The position numbers and the translations under genes are program-made. A stretch of 64,000 bases of DNA from Pseudomonas fluorescens (lineage in GTDB: Bacteria > Pseudomonadota > Gammaproteobacteria > Pseudomonadales > Pseudomonadaceae), in the NCBI RefSeq assembly GCF_902497775.2, contig NZ_OZ024668.1:5254326-5318325 (forward strand), written 5' to 3'. Under the pieces are notes generated by a model. That model was not told where the DNA came from and did no database searches. It was given only the letters and a program-made list of their open reading frames with translations. Numbering within the stretch: the first letter of the stretch is position 1; the number at the start of each line of letters is the position of its first letter. Shown here piece after piece: positions 15,728 to 25,127 of the stretch.

Positions 15728-18253
15728 ATGCTCTCCATGCGTAATGCTTCGCCCCTGCTGCGGCCCAACAAGAAGAATGATTTTCAACCTGTCTTAGATT
15801 CTGCCTCGCGCAGTATCCTCGGCAAGGCCATCCGCGCCACGCTGCTCGGCACCGCCCTGGGCATCGCTGCTGTACCGGCCTTGGCGCTCGCCGCACAAGC
15901 GGGCAGTGTCAGCCAGCAATACAACATCCCCGCCGGTTCCCTGGATGACGTGCTCAACCAGTTTGCCCGCCAGGCTGGGATTACCCTGTCGAGCACCCCG
16001 CAAATGACCCAGGGTCTGCACTCGCCAGGCCTGCAAGGCAGTTACGCCACTGACCAGGCGCTGCGCCAGTTGCTCAATGGTTCGGGCCTGGAGGCACTCA
16101 GCCAGGATGGCGGCAGCTATGTATTACGGGCGCAGCCACAGGACGCCGCGCTGGCGTTGCCAAGCACCGAAGTGCGCGAGTTCGCCCTGGGTAATGCCCT
16201 GGGCAGCATGGAAGGCTACAACGCCACCCACAGCCAGGTCGCGACCAAGACCAGTGCGCCGATTCTGGAAACCTCGCAGTCGGTGTCGGTGGTGACCCGC
16301 CAGCAAATGGACGACCAGGGCTCGCAGACCGTGGCCCAGGCCATGCGCTACACCCCGGGCGTGCTGACCAACCCCTATGGCGCCACGCACCGCTACGACT
16401 ACGTGGCCATGCGCGGCTTCAACGATGGCTCTGTGGATAACATCTACCTGGACGGCCTCAAGTCCATGGGTGACAGCGGCACCTATAGCACCATGCAGGT
16501 CGATCCGTACTTCCTCGAGCGGGTGGATATTCTCAAGGGGCCGTCTTCGGTGCTCTATGGCCGCAGCTCGCCCGGTGGCCTGGTCGCCCTGACCAGCAAG
16601 AAGCCACTGTACGAGGCCTATCATCAAGTGCAGGCCACCGTCGGCACCCAGGGCCAGCGTGGCGTCGGTTTCGACTTCAGTGGCCCGCTGGATGACGACA
16701 AGCGCATCGCCTACCGTCTGGTGGGCCTGGCCGATCAGTCCGACACCCAGTTCGACCACAACGAAGAAAAACGCTTCGCCCTGGCGCCAACCGTCAGCAT
16801 CAACTTCAGCGAAGATACCTCGCTGACCCTGCAGGCGTACCTGCAGCATGACCCCGACGGCGGTTATCACGGCGGCGTGCCGGCCGATGGTGCGCTGCAC
16901 CAGCGCAATGGTCAGCGCATCTCCGATCACTTCTTCGAAGGCGAACCGGGTGTCGACCGTTACGAGCGTGACCAGCAGTCGTTCGGCTACCAGTTCGAGC
17001 ACCGCTTCAACGACGTGTTCACCGCGCGGCAGAACTTCCGTTACCTGGATTCGACGGTGAAGATGGACCAGGTGTATGCCTGGGGCTGGACCACGCCGAC
17101 CAGCAACGAGCTGAACCGCTACTACACCGGCGGCGATGAAAAGCTCCACTCCTACATCATCGACAACATGCTCCAGGCCGAATACTTCACCGGCAGCGCC
17201 AAGCACACCACGCTGGTGGGCCTGGACTACCAGCGACGCAAGACCGTGGTCGACTGGCGCAGCGGCGCCCTGGCACCGATCAATGCCTTCGACCCGCAGT
17301 ATGGCAACTCGCAGATCACCTACTTCGCCCCCACCAGCTACCTGCGCCGCCTGCAGCAGACCGGCGTGTACCTGCAGGACCTGATCGAGCTCGACCAGTG
17401 GCGTTTCTCCCTGGGCCTGCGCCAGGACTGGGTGAAGACCTCGGATGAGAATCGCATCGCCGAAGCCAGCCGCCCGCTGGGCACCAAGATCAGCGACGAG
17501 CGCACCAAGCTGACCGGTCGCGCCGGCGTGCTGTACCTGTTCGAGAATGGTATTGCGCCGTACATCAGCTACTCCGAGTCGTTCAACCCCAACTCTTACG
17601 CCGACCAGTCGGGCAACCCGCTGGCTCCGACCGAGGGCACCCAGTGGGAAGCCGGCATCAAGTACCAGCCGCCGGGCACCGACAATCTGTTCACTGCCTC
17701 GGTGTTCCGCATCGAGCAGGAGAACCTTGCCTCCAAGCTGCCGCAGGAAGAGTTCTACCGTCCTGTCGGCCAGGTCCGTTCCCAGGGCCTGGAGCTGGAA
17801 GCGCACATGCAGGTCACCGACAACCTGAAAGTCCTCGGCAGCTACACCTTCACCGATATCGAGTACTCCAAGTCGATGCCAAGCACGCTGTTTGCCAGCG
17901 ACCTCGACAACAAGGGCAACTCGCCAACCCAGGCACCGCGGCACATGGCCTCGCTGTGGGCTGACTACAACTTCCGCCAGGGCGCCCTCGATGGCCTGCG
18001 CCTGGGCGGTGGTGTGCGCTATGTCGGCTACAGCTGGGTGGATGCCGAGAACACCATGAAGGTGCCCTCCTACACCCTGTTCGACGCTTCGGTTGGCTAT
18101 GACTTGGGCAAGGTCGGGCTCAAGGGCGTGGATGTGCGGCTCAATGCCAACAACCTCACCAATGAAAGCTACATCGCCTCATGTGCCAGCCTGAGTTACT
18201 GCTACATGGGCGAAGAGCGCAATGTCAGCGCCACGGTCAGCTACCAGTTCTGA
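15728..18253 (+). CDS. TonB-dependent siderophore receptor with STN signalling domain
   Basis: An 841-residue outer-membrane transducer. Export segment (about 35-57), STN signalling domain (about 63-135, YNIPAGSLDDVLNQFARQAG), plug (about 185-290, LETSQSVSVVTRQQMDDQGS; LKGPSSVLYGRSSPGGLV) and 22-strand barrel ending in aromatic Phe (SATVSYQF). The STN domain fits regulation through the preceding FecR and sigma genes. Likely substrate: a hydroxamate siderophore such as ferrioxamine, by gene order in P. putida. Substrate cannot be read from sequence by eye. A second ATG at 15737 is possible; the leader is long for a signal peptide, so a start further inside should be considered. Confidence 0.92.
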   Translation: MLSMRNASPLLRPNKKNDFQPVLDSASRSILGKAIRATLLGTALGIAAVPALALAAQAGSVSQQYNIPAGSLDDVLNQFARQAGITLSSTPQMTQGLHSPGLQGSYATDQALRQLLNGSGLEALSQDGGSYVLRAQPQDAALALPSTEVREFALGNALGSMEGYNATHSQVATKTSAPILETSQSVSVVTRQQMDDQGSQTVAQAMRYTPGVLTNPYGATHRYDYVAMRGFNDGSVDNIYLDGLKSMGDSGTYSTMQVDPYFLERVDILKGPSSVLYGRSSPGGLVALTSKKPLYEAYHQVQATVGTQGQRGVGFDFSGPLDDDKRIAYRLVGLADQSDTQFDHNEEKRFALAPTVSINFSEDTSLTLQAYLQHDPDGGYHGGVPADGALHQRNGQRISDHFFEGEPGVDRYERDQQSFGYQFEHRFNDVFTARQNFRYLDSTVKMDQVYAWGWTTPTSNELNRYYTGGDEKLHSYIIDNMLQAEYFTGSAKHTTLVGLDYQRRKTVVDWRSGALAPINAFDPQYGNSQITYFAPTSYLRRLQQTGVYLQDLIELDQWRFSLGLRQDWVKTSDENRIAEASRPLGTKISDERTKLTGRAGVLYLFENGIAPYISYSESFNPNSYADQSGNPLAPTEGTQWEAGIKYQPPGTDNLFTASVFRIEQENLASKLPQEEFYRPVGQVRSQGLELEAHMQVTDNLKVLGSYTFTDIEYSKSMPSTLFASDLDNKGNSPTQAPRHMASLWADYNFRQGALDGLRLGGGVRYVGYSWVDAENTMKVPSYTLFDASVGYDLGKVGLKGVDVRLNANNLTNESYIASCASLSYCYMGEERNVSATVSYQF

Positions 18254-18272
18254 CCTCACCTGTATGAACGCC

Positions 18273-18306
18273 AAAGCCAGCACCTGATTTCGGGCGCTGG
18301 CTTTGT
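18273..18306 (+). terminator. hairpin after the receptor gene
   Basis: AAAGCCAGC pairs with GCTGGCTTT around a 14-nt loop, followed by a short TTG run. It may reduce read-through from the receptor gene into the PepSY gene. Confidence 0.55.
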
Positions 18307-18338
18307 TGCATCTGGCGACTTATTCCGGACCTCTACTC

Positions 18339-19517
18339 ATGCGTCAGCTTTATGTACTGCTACACCGCTACCTCGGCCTGATCACCGCGCTGTTCCTGAC
18401 CATGGCCGGCCTTACCGGCAGCGTCCTGGCCTTTCATCACGAACTGGACGAGTGGCTCAACCCGTCCTTCTACGAAGCCCCCGCCATGGGTGAGCGGCAG
18501 CAACCCGGGGTGCTTGTGGATAAGTTGCAGGCCGAGCACCCGCGGTTGCAGGTCTGGTACATGGAGTACCCGAACGAACCGGGGCATGCGGCGCTAATGG
18601 CAATGGTGCCGCGCAGCGATCCTGCGAGCGGCGAGCCCTATGCCGAGAAGAACACCGTGTTCTATCTCGATCCGGTCAGCGGTCTGACCCTGGGCCAGCG
18701 CTACTGGGGCGAATGCTGTTTCTCCCGCGAGAACTTCATGCCATTCATGCTCGAGCTTCACTACAGCCTGACCCTGCCCGGCAACTGGGGAATCTTGCTG
18801 ATGGGTGTGGTGGCGATCATGTGGGTGATCGACTGCGTTATCGCCGTGCTGCTGACCTTGCCCCGTGGGCGACCGTTCTGGGGCAAGTGGGCGAAAGCCT
18901 GGAAGATCAAGGGTGGCCATGCCTATCGGCTGAACATGGATATCCACAGGGCGGGCGGTTTGTGGTTGTGGCTACTGCTGCTGCCGATTGCGATCAGCAG
19001 TGTGGCGATGAACTTGCCGGCCCAGGTGTTCAAACCGGCGGTGTCGCTGTTCTCACCGGTCGAGCCAAGCGTCTATGAAGCCCGTGGGGCCCTGCCCAAG
19101 GAGCAATTGGGGGTGACCCAGCTGAGCTACCAACAGGCCTACCAGCTGGCGCAGCAGGAGGGTCAGCGGCTGGGGCTGACAGCACCGATCGGTGAGCTGT
19201 ACTACAGCTTCGAGTACAACTTCTATGGCGCGGGGTTCGGTCAGCACGATACCGATGCCCAGGGTAAGTCCTGGTTGTTCTTTCATGGGACTGACGGGCA
19301 TTTGCTGGGCAAGGAGATTGCCGGGCAAGGCACCTTGGGGGAACGCTTTTACCGCTTGCAGTTACCCATACACGGCGGACGCATCATTGGTATGACAGGC
19401 CAGGTGTTGATTGCAGTGCTCGGGGTGATGATTGCAGTGCTGTCGTTGACCGGGGTGTATATCTGGTGGCGCAAGTTGCAGGCGCGGCGTAGTGGGAAGG
19501 TGCGCAGAGCTGAATAA
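18339..19517 (+). CDS. PepSY-associated transmembrane protein (possible ferrisiderophore reductase)
   Basis: An inner-membrane protein of about 392 residues with four likely helices: LGLITALFLTMAGLTGSVLAF at the start, GILLMGVVAIMWVIDCVIAVL, LWLWLLLLPIAISSV, and a final helix before the RR-rich tail. PepSY-TM proteins beside TonB receptors are thought to reduce or unload ferric siderophores in the periplasm. I chose ATG at 18339 (MRQLYVLLHRYLG); the frame from 18303 starts at TTG inside the preceding hairpin. A role in iron release fits the neighbours. Confidence 0.85.
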   Translation: MRQLYVLLHRYLGLITALFLTMAGLTGSVLAFHHELDEWLNPSFYEAPAMGERQQPGVLVDKLQAEHPRLQVWYMEYPNEPGHAALMAMVPRSDPASGEPYAEKNTVFYLDPVSGLTLGQRYWGECCFSRENFMPFMLELHYSLTLPGNWGILLMGVVAIMWVIDCVIAVLLTLPRGRPFWGKWAKAWKIKGGHAYRLNMDIHRAGGLWLWLLLLPIAISSVAMNLPAQVFKPAVSLFSPVEPSVYEARGALPKEQLGVTQLSYQQAYQLAQQEGQRLGLTAPIGELYYSFEYNFYGAGFGQHDTDAQGKSWLFFHGTDGHLLGKEIAGQGTLGERFYRLQLPIHGGRIIGMTGQVLIAVLGVMIAVLSLTGVYIWWRKLQARRSGKVRRAE

Positions 19518-19628
19518 GTGCTGGTGACACTTGGTGTGCTGGCTGTACCGGCCTCATCGAGGGGCAAGTCGAAGCGTCGCACCGCCGCACCACCACAGAA
19601 AGAGCAATCTGCAACCGCCAGAAAGACA

Positions 19629-19659
19629 AAACCCCTGTCTGCAGTGCAGACAGGGGTTT
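19629..19659. terminator. bidirectional terminator-like hairpin
   Basis: A perfect inverted repeat with 15-bp arms (AAACCCCTGTCTGCA and TGCAGACAGGGGTTT) around one base, between the PepSY gene and the convergent CoA-transferase gene. A/T ends on both sides fit bidirectional termination. Confidence 0.7.
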
Positions 19660-19750
19660 CGGAATGCACATCTGCAGGGGCGTCAAGGACTTATTTCAAA
19701 CTTATGACAATAAGCCCCTGAAGCAGCTCTTCAATATAGAAGAGACGGTG

Positions 19751-20971
19751 TTAAAGCACGTTAGCGGCTCGCAATCGCTCGATCTCCGATGCCGCCAGGC
19801 CCAGCACCTCGCCGAGGATCTGCTCGGTATGCTCCCCCAGCAGCGGTGGCGCATGGCGATATTCCACCGGCGTCTCGGACAAGCGAATCGGGCTGGCCAC
19901 TTGCGGTACCTGCCCGGCAAGCGGGTGCGGCATCTCGATCGCAAGCCCCCGGGCTTTAACCTGGGGATCGGCAAACATCTGCGCCAGGTCATTGATAGGC
20001 CCGCACGGCACACCTGCCTGTTCCAACTGCGCGACCCATTCAGCGGTGGTCTTGAACACCGTGGCCTGGCGGATCAGTGGAATCAGCTCGGCGCGATTGG
20101 CAACCCGCTGCTTATTAGTAGCAAAGCGCGGATCGTCCGCCCATTGCGGCTGGCCGGCAACCTCGGCGAACTTGCGGAACTGGCCGTCGTTGCCCACGGT
20201 GAGGATGAAGTCGCCGTCAGCAGTAGGGAAGTCCTGGTAAGGCACGATGTTGGGATGTGCGTTACCCAGACGCCGCGGCGGCGTACCCGTGGTGAGGTAG
20301 TTCATGGCCTGGTTGGCCAGGCAGGCAACCTGCACGTCGAGCAGCGCCATATCAATATGTTGACCGCCGCCATCGCGATCACGATGGGCGAGGGCAGCCA
20401 GGATGGCCACGGTCGAATACAGCCCGGTGAGGATATCGGTCAGTGCCACACCGACTTTCACCGGCCCCGCACCTTCTTCACCCTCCGGCCGTCCGGTCAG
20501 GCTCATCAAGCCGCCCAGCCCCTGGATCATGAAGTCATAGCCGGCGCGCTTGGCGTAGGGTCCGGTCTGGCCGAAGCCTGTGACCGAGCAATACACCAGG
20601 CGCGGGTTGATCGCCTTCAGGCTTTCATAGTCCAGCCCATAGGCCGCCAGCCCACCAACCTTGAAGTTCTCGATCAGCACGTCCGACTTGACCGCCAGCT
20701 CGCGTACCAAGCGTTGGCCCTCGGGCTGGGTGAAGTCGATGGTCAGCGAACGCTTGTTGCGATTGGCCGCCAGGTAATAGGCGGCCTCGCTGGTGTTCTC
20801 GCCGTAGGCATCCTTGAGGAAGGGCGGGCCCCAGGCGCGCGTATCATCGCCGCTGCCCGGGCGCTCGACCTTGATCACTTCGGCGCCGAGGTCCGCGAGT
20901 ATCTGCCCGGACCAGGGCCCGGCCAGCACTCGCGACAGATCCAGCACCCGCAGATGAGATAGCGCGCCCAT
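19751..20971 (-). CDS. gcoT: family III CoA-transferase, glutarate-activating
   Basis: A 406-residue CaiB/BaiF-type CoA-transferase. The start (LRVLDLSRVLAGPWSGQILA) and the segment RSLTIDFTQPEGQRLVREL are family hallmarks, and Asp in LLDVQVACLANQ fits the catalytic aspartate. It lies 13 nt after gcdH on the same strand. In P. putida this pair handles glutarate from lysine breakdown: the transferase makes glutaryl-CoA from glutarate and succinyl-CoA, then GcdH oxidises it. The substrate is inferred from this context; other dicarboxylates are possible. Confidence 0.85.
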   Translation of the reverse strand: MGALSHLRVLDLSRVLAGPWSGQILADLGAEVIKVERPGSGDDTRAWGPPFLKDAYGENTSEAAYYLAANRNKRSLTIDFTQPEGQRLVRELAVKSDVLIENFKVGGLAAYGLDYESLKAINPRLVYCSVTGFGQTGPYAKRAGYDFMIQGLGGLMSLTGRPEGEEGAGPVKVGVALTDILTGLYSTVAILAALAHRDRDGGGQHIDMALLDVQVACLANQAMNYLTTGTPPRRLGNAHPNIVPYQDFPTADGDFILTVGNDGQFRKFAEVAGQPQWADDPRFATNKQRVANRAELIPLIRQATVFKTTAEWVAQLEQAGVPCGPINDLAQMFADPQVKARGLAIEMPHPLAGQVPQVASPIRLSETPVEYRHAPPLLGEHTEQILGEVLGLAASEIERLRAANVL

Positions 20972-20984
20972 GGCTGGCTCCCTA

Positions 20985-22166
20985 TTAATAGAAGGACTGG
21001 ATGCCGGTCTGCGCGCGACCGAGGATCAGCGCGTGGACGTCATGGGTACCTTCATAGGTGTTGACCACCTCGAGGTTGACCAGGTGACGGGCTACACCGA
21101 ACTCGTCGGAGATACCATTGCCACCGAGCATGTCACGGGCCATACGGGCGATGTCCAGGGCTTTGCCGCAGGAGTTGCGCTTCATGATCGAGGTGATTTC
21201 GACCGCAGCGGTGCCTTCGTCCTTCATCCGGCCCAGGCGCAGGCAGCCTTGCAGGGCCAGGGTGATTTCGGTCTGCATGTCGGCCAGTTTCTTCTGAATC
21301 AGCTGGTTGGCAGCCAGCGGGCGACCGAACTGCTTGCGGTCCAGGGTGTATTGGCGCGCGGTATGCCAGCAGGCTTCAGCGGCGCCCAGGGCACCCCAGG
21401 AGATGCCATAACGTGCGGAGTTCAGGCAGGTGAACGGACCTTTGAGGCCGCGTACATCCGGGAAGATGTTCTCTTCGGGCACGAACACGTTGTCCATGAC
21501 GATCTCGCCGGTGATCGAGGCGCGCAGGCCGACCTTGCCGTGAATCGCCGGGGCGCTCAGGCCCTGCCAGCCTTTTTCCAGGACGAAACCACGGATGTCG
21601 CCAGCATCATCCTTGGCCCAGACCACGAACACATCGGCGATCGGGCTGTTGGTGATCCACATTTTGCTGCCGCTCAGGCGATAGCCACCGTCGACCTTCT
21701 TGGCGCGGGTGATCATTGAGCCCGGGTCGGAACCATGGTCTGGCTCGGTCAGGCCGAAGCAGCCGATCCATTCGCCGCTGGCGAGCTTGGGCAGATACTT
21801 CTGCTTTTGTGCCTCGGTGCCGAATTCGTTGATCGGCACCATGACCAGCGAGGACTGCACACTCATCATCGAACGGTAGCCGGAGTCGATACGCTCCACT
21901 TCCCGGGCAATCAGGCCGTAGCACACGTAGTTCAAGCCGCTGCCGCCGTACTGCTCGGGGATGGTTGCGCCGAGCAGGCCGACTTCGCCCATCTCGCGGA
22001 AGATCGCAGGGTCGGTCTGCTCGTGACGGAAGGCTTCCAGCACGCGCGGGGCCAGCTTGTCCTGGGCGAACTGATAAGCGCTGTCACGCACCATGCGCTC
22101 TTCTTCAGTGAGCTGTTGGTCGAGCAACAGCGGGTCGATCCAGTTGAAGCTTGCTTTACCGGCCAT
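20985..22166 (-). CDS. gcdH: glutaryl-CoA dehydrogenase
   Basis: A 393-residue acyl-CoA dehydrogenase that oxidises and decarboxylates glutaryl-CoA to crotonyl-CoA in lysine/glutarate catabolism. FAD and substrate motifs are clear: [22 protein letters not shown], and the C-terminal [19 protein letters not shown], whose Glu is the catalytic base of glutaryl-CoA dehydrogenases. Length and the N-terminal block ([19 protein letters not shown]) fit GcdH rather than other family members. It leads the gcdH-gcoT operon, divergent from the LysR regulator. Confidence 0.95.
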   Translation of the reverse strand: MAGKASFNWIDPLLLDQQLTEEERMVRDSAYQFAQDKLAPRVLEAFRHEQTDPAIFREMGEVGLLGATIPEQYGGSGLNYVCYGLIAREVERIDSGYRSMMSVQSSLVMVPINEFGTEAQKQKYLPKLASGEWIGCFGLTEPDHGSDPGSMITRAKKVDGGYRLSGSKMWITNSPIADVFVVWAKDDAGDIRGFVLEKGWQGLSAPAIHGKVGLRASITGEIVMDNVFVPEENIFPDVRGLKGPFTCLNSARYGISWGALGAAEACWHTARQYTLDRKQFGRPLAANQLIQKKLADMQTEITLALQGCLRLGRMKDEGTAAVEITSIMKRNSCGKALDIARMARDMLGGNGISDEFGVARHLVNLEVVNTYEGTHDVHALILGRAQTGIQSFY

Positions 22167-22279
22167 GAGCGAATCCTCGAAAAATGGGACCAGAGTTGTT
22201 GTGCATTGATCCTAGGCCCGTTCAGGCGACGAGACAAACGAGGATTGCGCATGATCTTGTGATAATTTCTCACTTCGTA

Positions 22280-22296
22280 ATGGCCGCAAAGGCCAT
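22280..22296. promoter_or_regulatory. dyad ATGGCC-5-GGCCAT in the gcdH/gcdR gap
   Basis: A perfect 6-bp inverted repeat with 5-bp spacer (ATGGCCGCAAAGGCCAT) in the divergent promoter region, 31 nt before the gcdR start. It is a candidate regulator site for GcdR or another factor. Confidence 0.4.
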
Positions 22297-22326
22297 ATTT
22301 ACGTCCTATTAGTGAGGTTGATGTAC

Positions 22327-23253
22327 ATGCGGCGCAAGATCCCCAGTACTGCGGCCCTGGTCTGCTTCGAGACCGCCGCCCGCCACGAGAGCTTTACCAA
22401 GGCTTCCCAGGAGCTGTCCCTGACCCAGGGCGCCGTATGTCGGCAAATCGCCGGGCTTGAAGAGTTTCTTAATGTCGAACTGTTTCGCCGCTCCCGCCGC
22501 GGGGTGAAGCTCACCGAAGCCGGACTTTCCTATAGCCGCCGGGTCGCCACCCAGCTGGATGCAGTGGAGCGCGATACCTTGTCGGTAATGGGCCAGCAGG
22601 GCGCCAACGTCATCGAACTGGCAGTGGTACCGACCTTCGGCACCCAATGGCTGCTGCCGCGGCTCAAGGACTTCCAGCAACGCCACCCCGAGGTCACGGT
22701 CAACCTGACCAACCGCACCCGGCCATTCCTGTTTGCCGATACCAGCTTCGATGCGGCGATCTACTTCGGTGACGCCGACTGGTCGGGCACCGAGTCACAT
22801 CGACTGATGGGCGAGAACCCCGTGCCGGTGTGCAGCCCGGCAATGCTGGCCGGCAATCAGCAACTGAGCCCCGAGCAGATAGCCCAGCTGCCACTGCTGC
22901 AGCAAACCACCCGACCCTACGCCTGGCGCCAGTGGTTCAACAGCCTGGAAATGAACGTCGCCCGCGACATGACCGGCCCGCGCTATGAGCTATTCTCGAT
23001 GTTGGCACAGGCCGCCATGCACGAGATGGGCGTGGCGCTGATTCCGCCCTTCTTGATCCAGCGCGAGCTGGCAGAAGGGCGCCTGGTCGTGGCCAGCCCG
23101 CACGCGCTGTCGAGCATCAAGGCCTATTACCTGATGATCCCCGAGCGCAAGGTGGAATCGGCTTCGCTGCGCGCCTTTCGCGACTGGCTGGTGCGGGAGG
23201 CGAGCCGCTACGCCGCAGCCCATAAGGATGACAGCTACAATCTGACCCCGTAG
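22327..23253 (+). CDS. gcdR: GcdR, LysR-type regulator of glutarate genes
   Basis: A LysR-type transcription factor of about 308 residues: N-terminal winged helix (STAALVCFETAARHESFTKASQELSLTQGAVCRQIAGLEE, read in parts) and a two-lobed effector domain (ELAVVPTFGTQWLLPRLKDF). It is divergent from gcdH, the usual place for its activator. ATG at 22327 has GAGG 9 nt upstream; GTG at 22312 and ATG at 22321 are alternatives in the same frame. The effector is probably glutarate or glutaryl-CoA. Confidence 0.88.
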   Translation: MRRKIPSTAALVCFETAARHESFTKASQELSLTQGAVCRQIAGLEEFLNVELFRRSRRGVKLTEAGLSYSRRVATQLDAVERDTLSVMGQQGANVIELAVVPTFGTQWLLPRLKDFQQRHPEVTVNLTNRTRPFLFADTSFDAAIYFGDADWSGTESHRLMGENPVPVCSPAMLAGNQQLSPEQIAQLPLLQQTTRPYAWRQWFNSLEMNVARDMTGPRYELFSMLAQAAMHEMGVALIPPFLIQRELAEGRLVVASPHALSSIKAYYLMIPERKVESASLRAFRDWLVREASRYAAAHKDDSYNLTP

Positions 23254-23659
23254 TCAACAAAACTTTAAACCTACAGATGTAAGGAAATGTCGCATTTTGG
23301 CTAACTGTTTCAGGCAGCCTCTCAAAAGCCCTTAACCCTGCGGTTTATGCGGCCTTCACAGCATAAATCGCGCTTTCAGCCAGGCATTCAGCAAATTCGG
23401 CGGAAAAATTTCAATTTTTGCCGTAATCTCCCTGAAGCCCGCGCTTGGCGGGCTCCAGGCCTGTTCTTGCGACATTCGGTCACAGGGTGACTTGTAGTTT
23501 GATTGCCGTCACCCTTCAAAACTGGTTGAAGCGATTCAGGAATCACCTGCAAAATGCCGCGCCCCGCCTGAATTCGGCGGGATCGTGCTGATCGGCCGCC
23601 CCAGCGCACCATCCGCAGTGCACTGGTTTACCAACAAAAGATCACGCAGGAGAAATGAC
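23254..23659 (+). other. 406-bp leader of pntAA with four consecutive hairpins
   Basis: Between the gcdR stop and pntAA there are four inverted repeats in a row: GCCCGC/GCGGGC (23437-23453), AGGGTGAC/GTCACCCT (23484-23515), CTTCAA/TTGAAG (23514-23531) and CCCGCC/GGCGGG (23563-23581). The second and third share bases (CTT), so they may be alternative folds. No coding frame with a ribosome site is seen. The first may serve gcdR as a terminator, but has no T-run. Confidence 0.55.
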
Positions 23660-24781
23660 GTGCACATTGGTGTTCCTCTCGAAACGCAGACGGGCGAAAC
23701 ACGGGTTGCTGCAACCCCGGAAACCATCAAGAAACTGATTGGCCAGGGGCATCAGGTCACCGTCCAGAGCGGCGCCGGCATCAACGCCAGCGTTCCGGAC
23801 AGTGCCTATGAAGCAGCAGGCGCCACTATTGGCAGCGCTGCCGATGCGTTTGGAGCTCAGCTGGTTCTCAAGGTTGTAGCCCCTGACGATAGCGAACTGG
23901 CCCAGATCAAGAGCGGCACCGTCCTGGTGGGTATGCTCAATCCGTTCAACAACGAAACCATCGCCAAGATGGCCGAGTGCGGCATTACCGCCTTTGCCCT
24001 TGAAGCTGCGCCGCGTACCTCGCGGGCGCAAAGCCTCGATGTGTTGTCGTCGCAGGCCAACATTGCCGGTTACAAGGCCGTGTTGCTGGCGGCTCACCAC
24101 TATCCGCGCTTCATGCCGATGCTGATGACCGCTGCCGGTACCGTGAAGGCCGCGCGCGTGCTGATTCTCGGCGCCGGTGTCGCGGGGCTGCAGGCCATTG
24201 CCACGGCCAAGCGCCTGGGTGCGGTGATCGAAGCCTCGGACGTGCGTCCGGCGGTGAAGGAGCAGATCGAGTCGCTGGGCGCCAAGTTCATCGATGTCCC
24301 TTACGAGACCGATGAAGAGCGCGAGTGCGCCGAAGGCGTCGGCGGTTACGCCCGGCCCATGCCGGCCAGCTGGATGCAGCGCCAGGCCCTGGCGGTGCAC
24401 GAGCGCGCCAAGCAGGCCGATATCGTCATTACCACTGCACTGATCCCCGGCCGCAAGGCACCGACCTTGCTCAGCGCCGAAACCGTGGCGCAGATGAAAC
24501 CCGGTTCGGTGGTCATTGACCTCGCCGCAGCCCAGGGTGGCAACTGCCCGCTGACCGTCGCCGACCAGGTGGTGGTGGAGCAGGGCGTGACCATCGTCGG
24601 CCCGACCAACCTGCCAGCCCAGGTTGGCGCGGATGCCTCGGCGTTGTACGCGCGCAACCTGCTCGACTTCATGAAGCTGCTGTTCGACAAAGACGGTGCG
24701 CTGACGATCAACCTCGAAGACGACATCGTCGCCGCGTGCCTGATGTGCCGCGACGGCCAGGTCATCCGCAAGAACGGATAA
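23660..24781 (+). CDS. pntAA: NAD(P) transhydrogenase subunit alpha, part 1
   Basis: A 373-residue soluble NAD(H)-binding subunit (domain I) of the proton-translocating transhydrogenase, which makes NADPH from NADH. It contains [12 protein letters not shown] near the start, the nucleotide-binding fold [22 protein letters not shown] and the Asp ([11 protein letters not shown]) that binds the adenine ribose of NAD. GTG at 23660 with GCAGGAGA upstream gives [10 protein letters not shown], the usual start; the frame from 23585 would run through a hairpin leader. First gene of a three-gene operon. Confidence 0.95.
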   Translation: MHIGVPLETQTGETRVAATPETIKKLIGQGHQVTVQSGAGINASVPDSAYEAAGATIGSAADAFGAQLVLKVVAPDDSELAQIKSGTVLVGMLNPFNNETIAKMAECGITAFALEAAPRTSRAQSLDVLSSQANIAGYKAVLLAAHHYPRFMPMLMTAAGTVKAARVLILGAGVAGLQAIATAKRLGAVIEASDVRPAVKEQIESLGAKFIDVPYETDEERECAEGVGGYARPMPASWMQRQALAVHERAKQADIVITTALIPGRKAPTLLSAETVAQMKPGSVVIDLAAAQGGNCPLTVADQVVVEQGVTIVGPTNLPAQVGADASALYARNLLDFMKLLFDKDGALTINLEDDIVAACLMCRDGQVIRKNG

Positions 24782-24792
24782 GGAGCCAGACA

Positions 24793-25125
24793 ATGGAAGA
24801 CATGCTGATCTCTCACGGCGTCTATAACCTGATCATCTTCGTGCTGGCGATCTATGTCGGTTACCACGTGGTCTGGAACGTTACCCCGGCACTGCACACC
24901 CCACTGATGGCAGTCACCAACGCCATCTCCGCCATCGTCATCGTCGGCGCCATGCTGGCCGCTGCGCTAACCGTCACGCCGCTGGGCAAAACCATGGGCA
25001 CCCTCGCGGTGGCGCTGGCAGCGGTGAACGTATTCGGTGGTTTCCTCGTCACCCGGCGCATGCTGGAGATGTTCAAGAAGAAAGCCCCCGGCAAGGGCGC
25101 AGCGAAGCAAGAGGGGCAGAAGTAA
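24793..25125 (+). CDS. pntAB: NAD(P) transhydrogenase subunit alpha, part 2
   Basis: A 110-residue membrane subunit with three or more helices ([55 protein letters not shown]). It corresponds to the membrane portion of PntA in species where PntA is split. ATG at 24793 has AAGGAG 10 nt upstream; the longer frame from 24736 overlaps pntAA. It lies 11 nt after pntAA. Confidence 0.94.
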   Translation: MEDMLISHGVYNLIIFVLAIYVGYHVVWNVTPALHTPLMAVTNAISAIVIVGAMLAAALTVTPLGKTMGTLAVALAAVNVFGGFLVTRRMLEMFKKKAPGKGAAKQEGQK

Positions 25126-25127
25126 AC

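Noticed and set aside
16124..17944. 606-codon minus-strand open frame inside the TonB receptor gene
   Set aside because: No domain, no ribosome site, and the receptor frame is complete.
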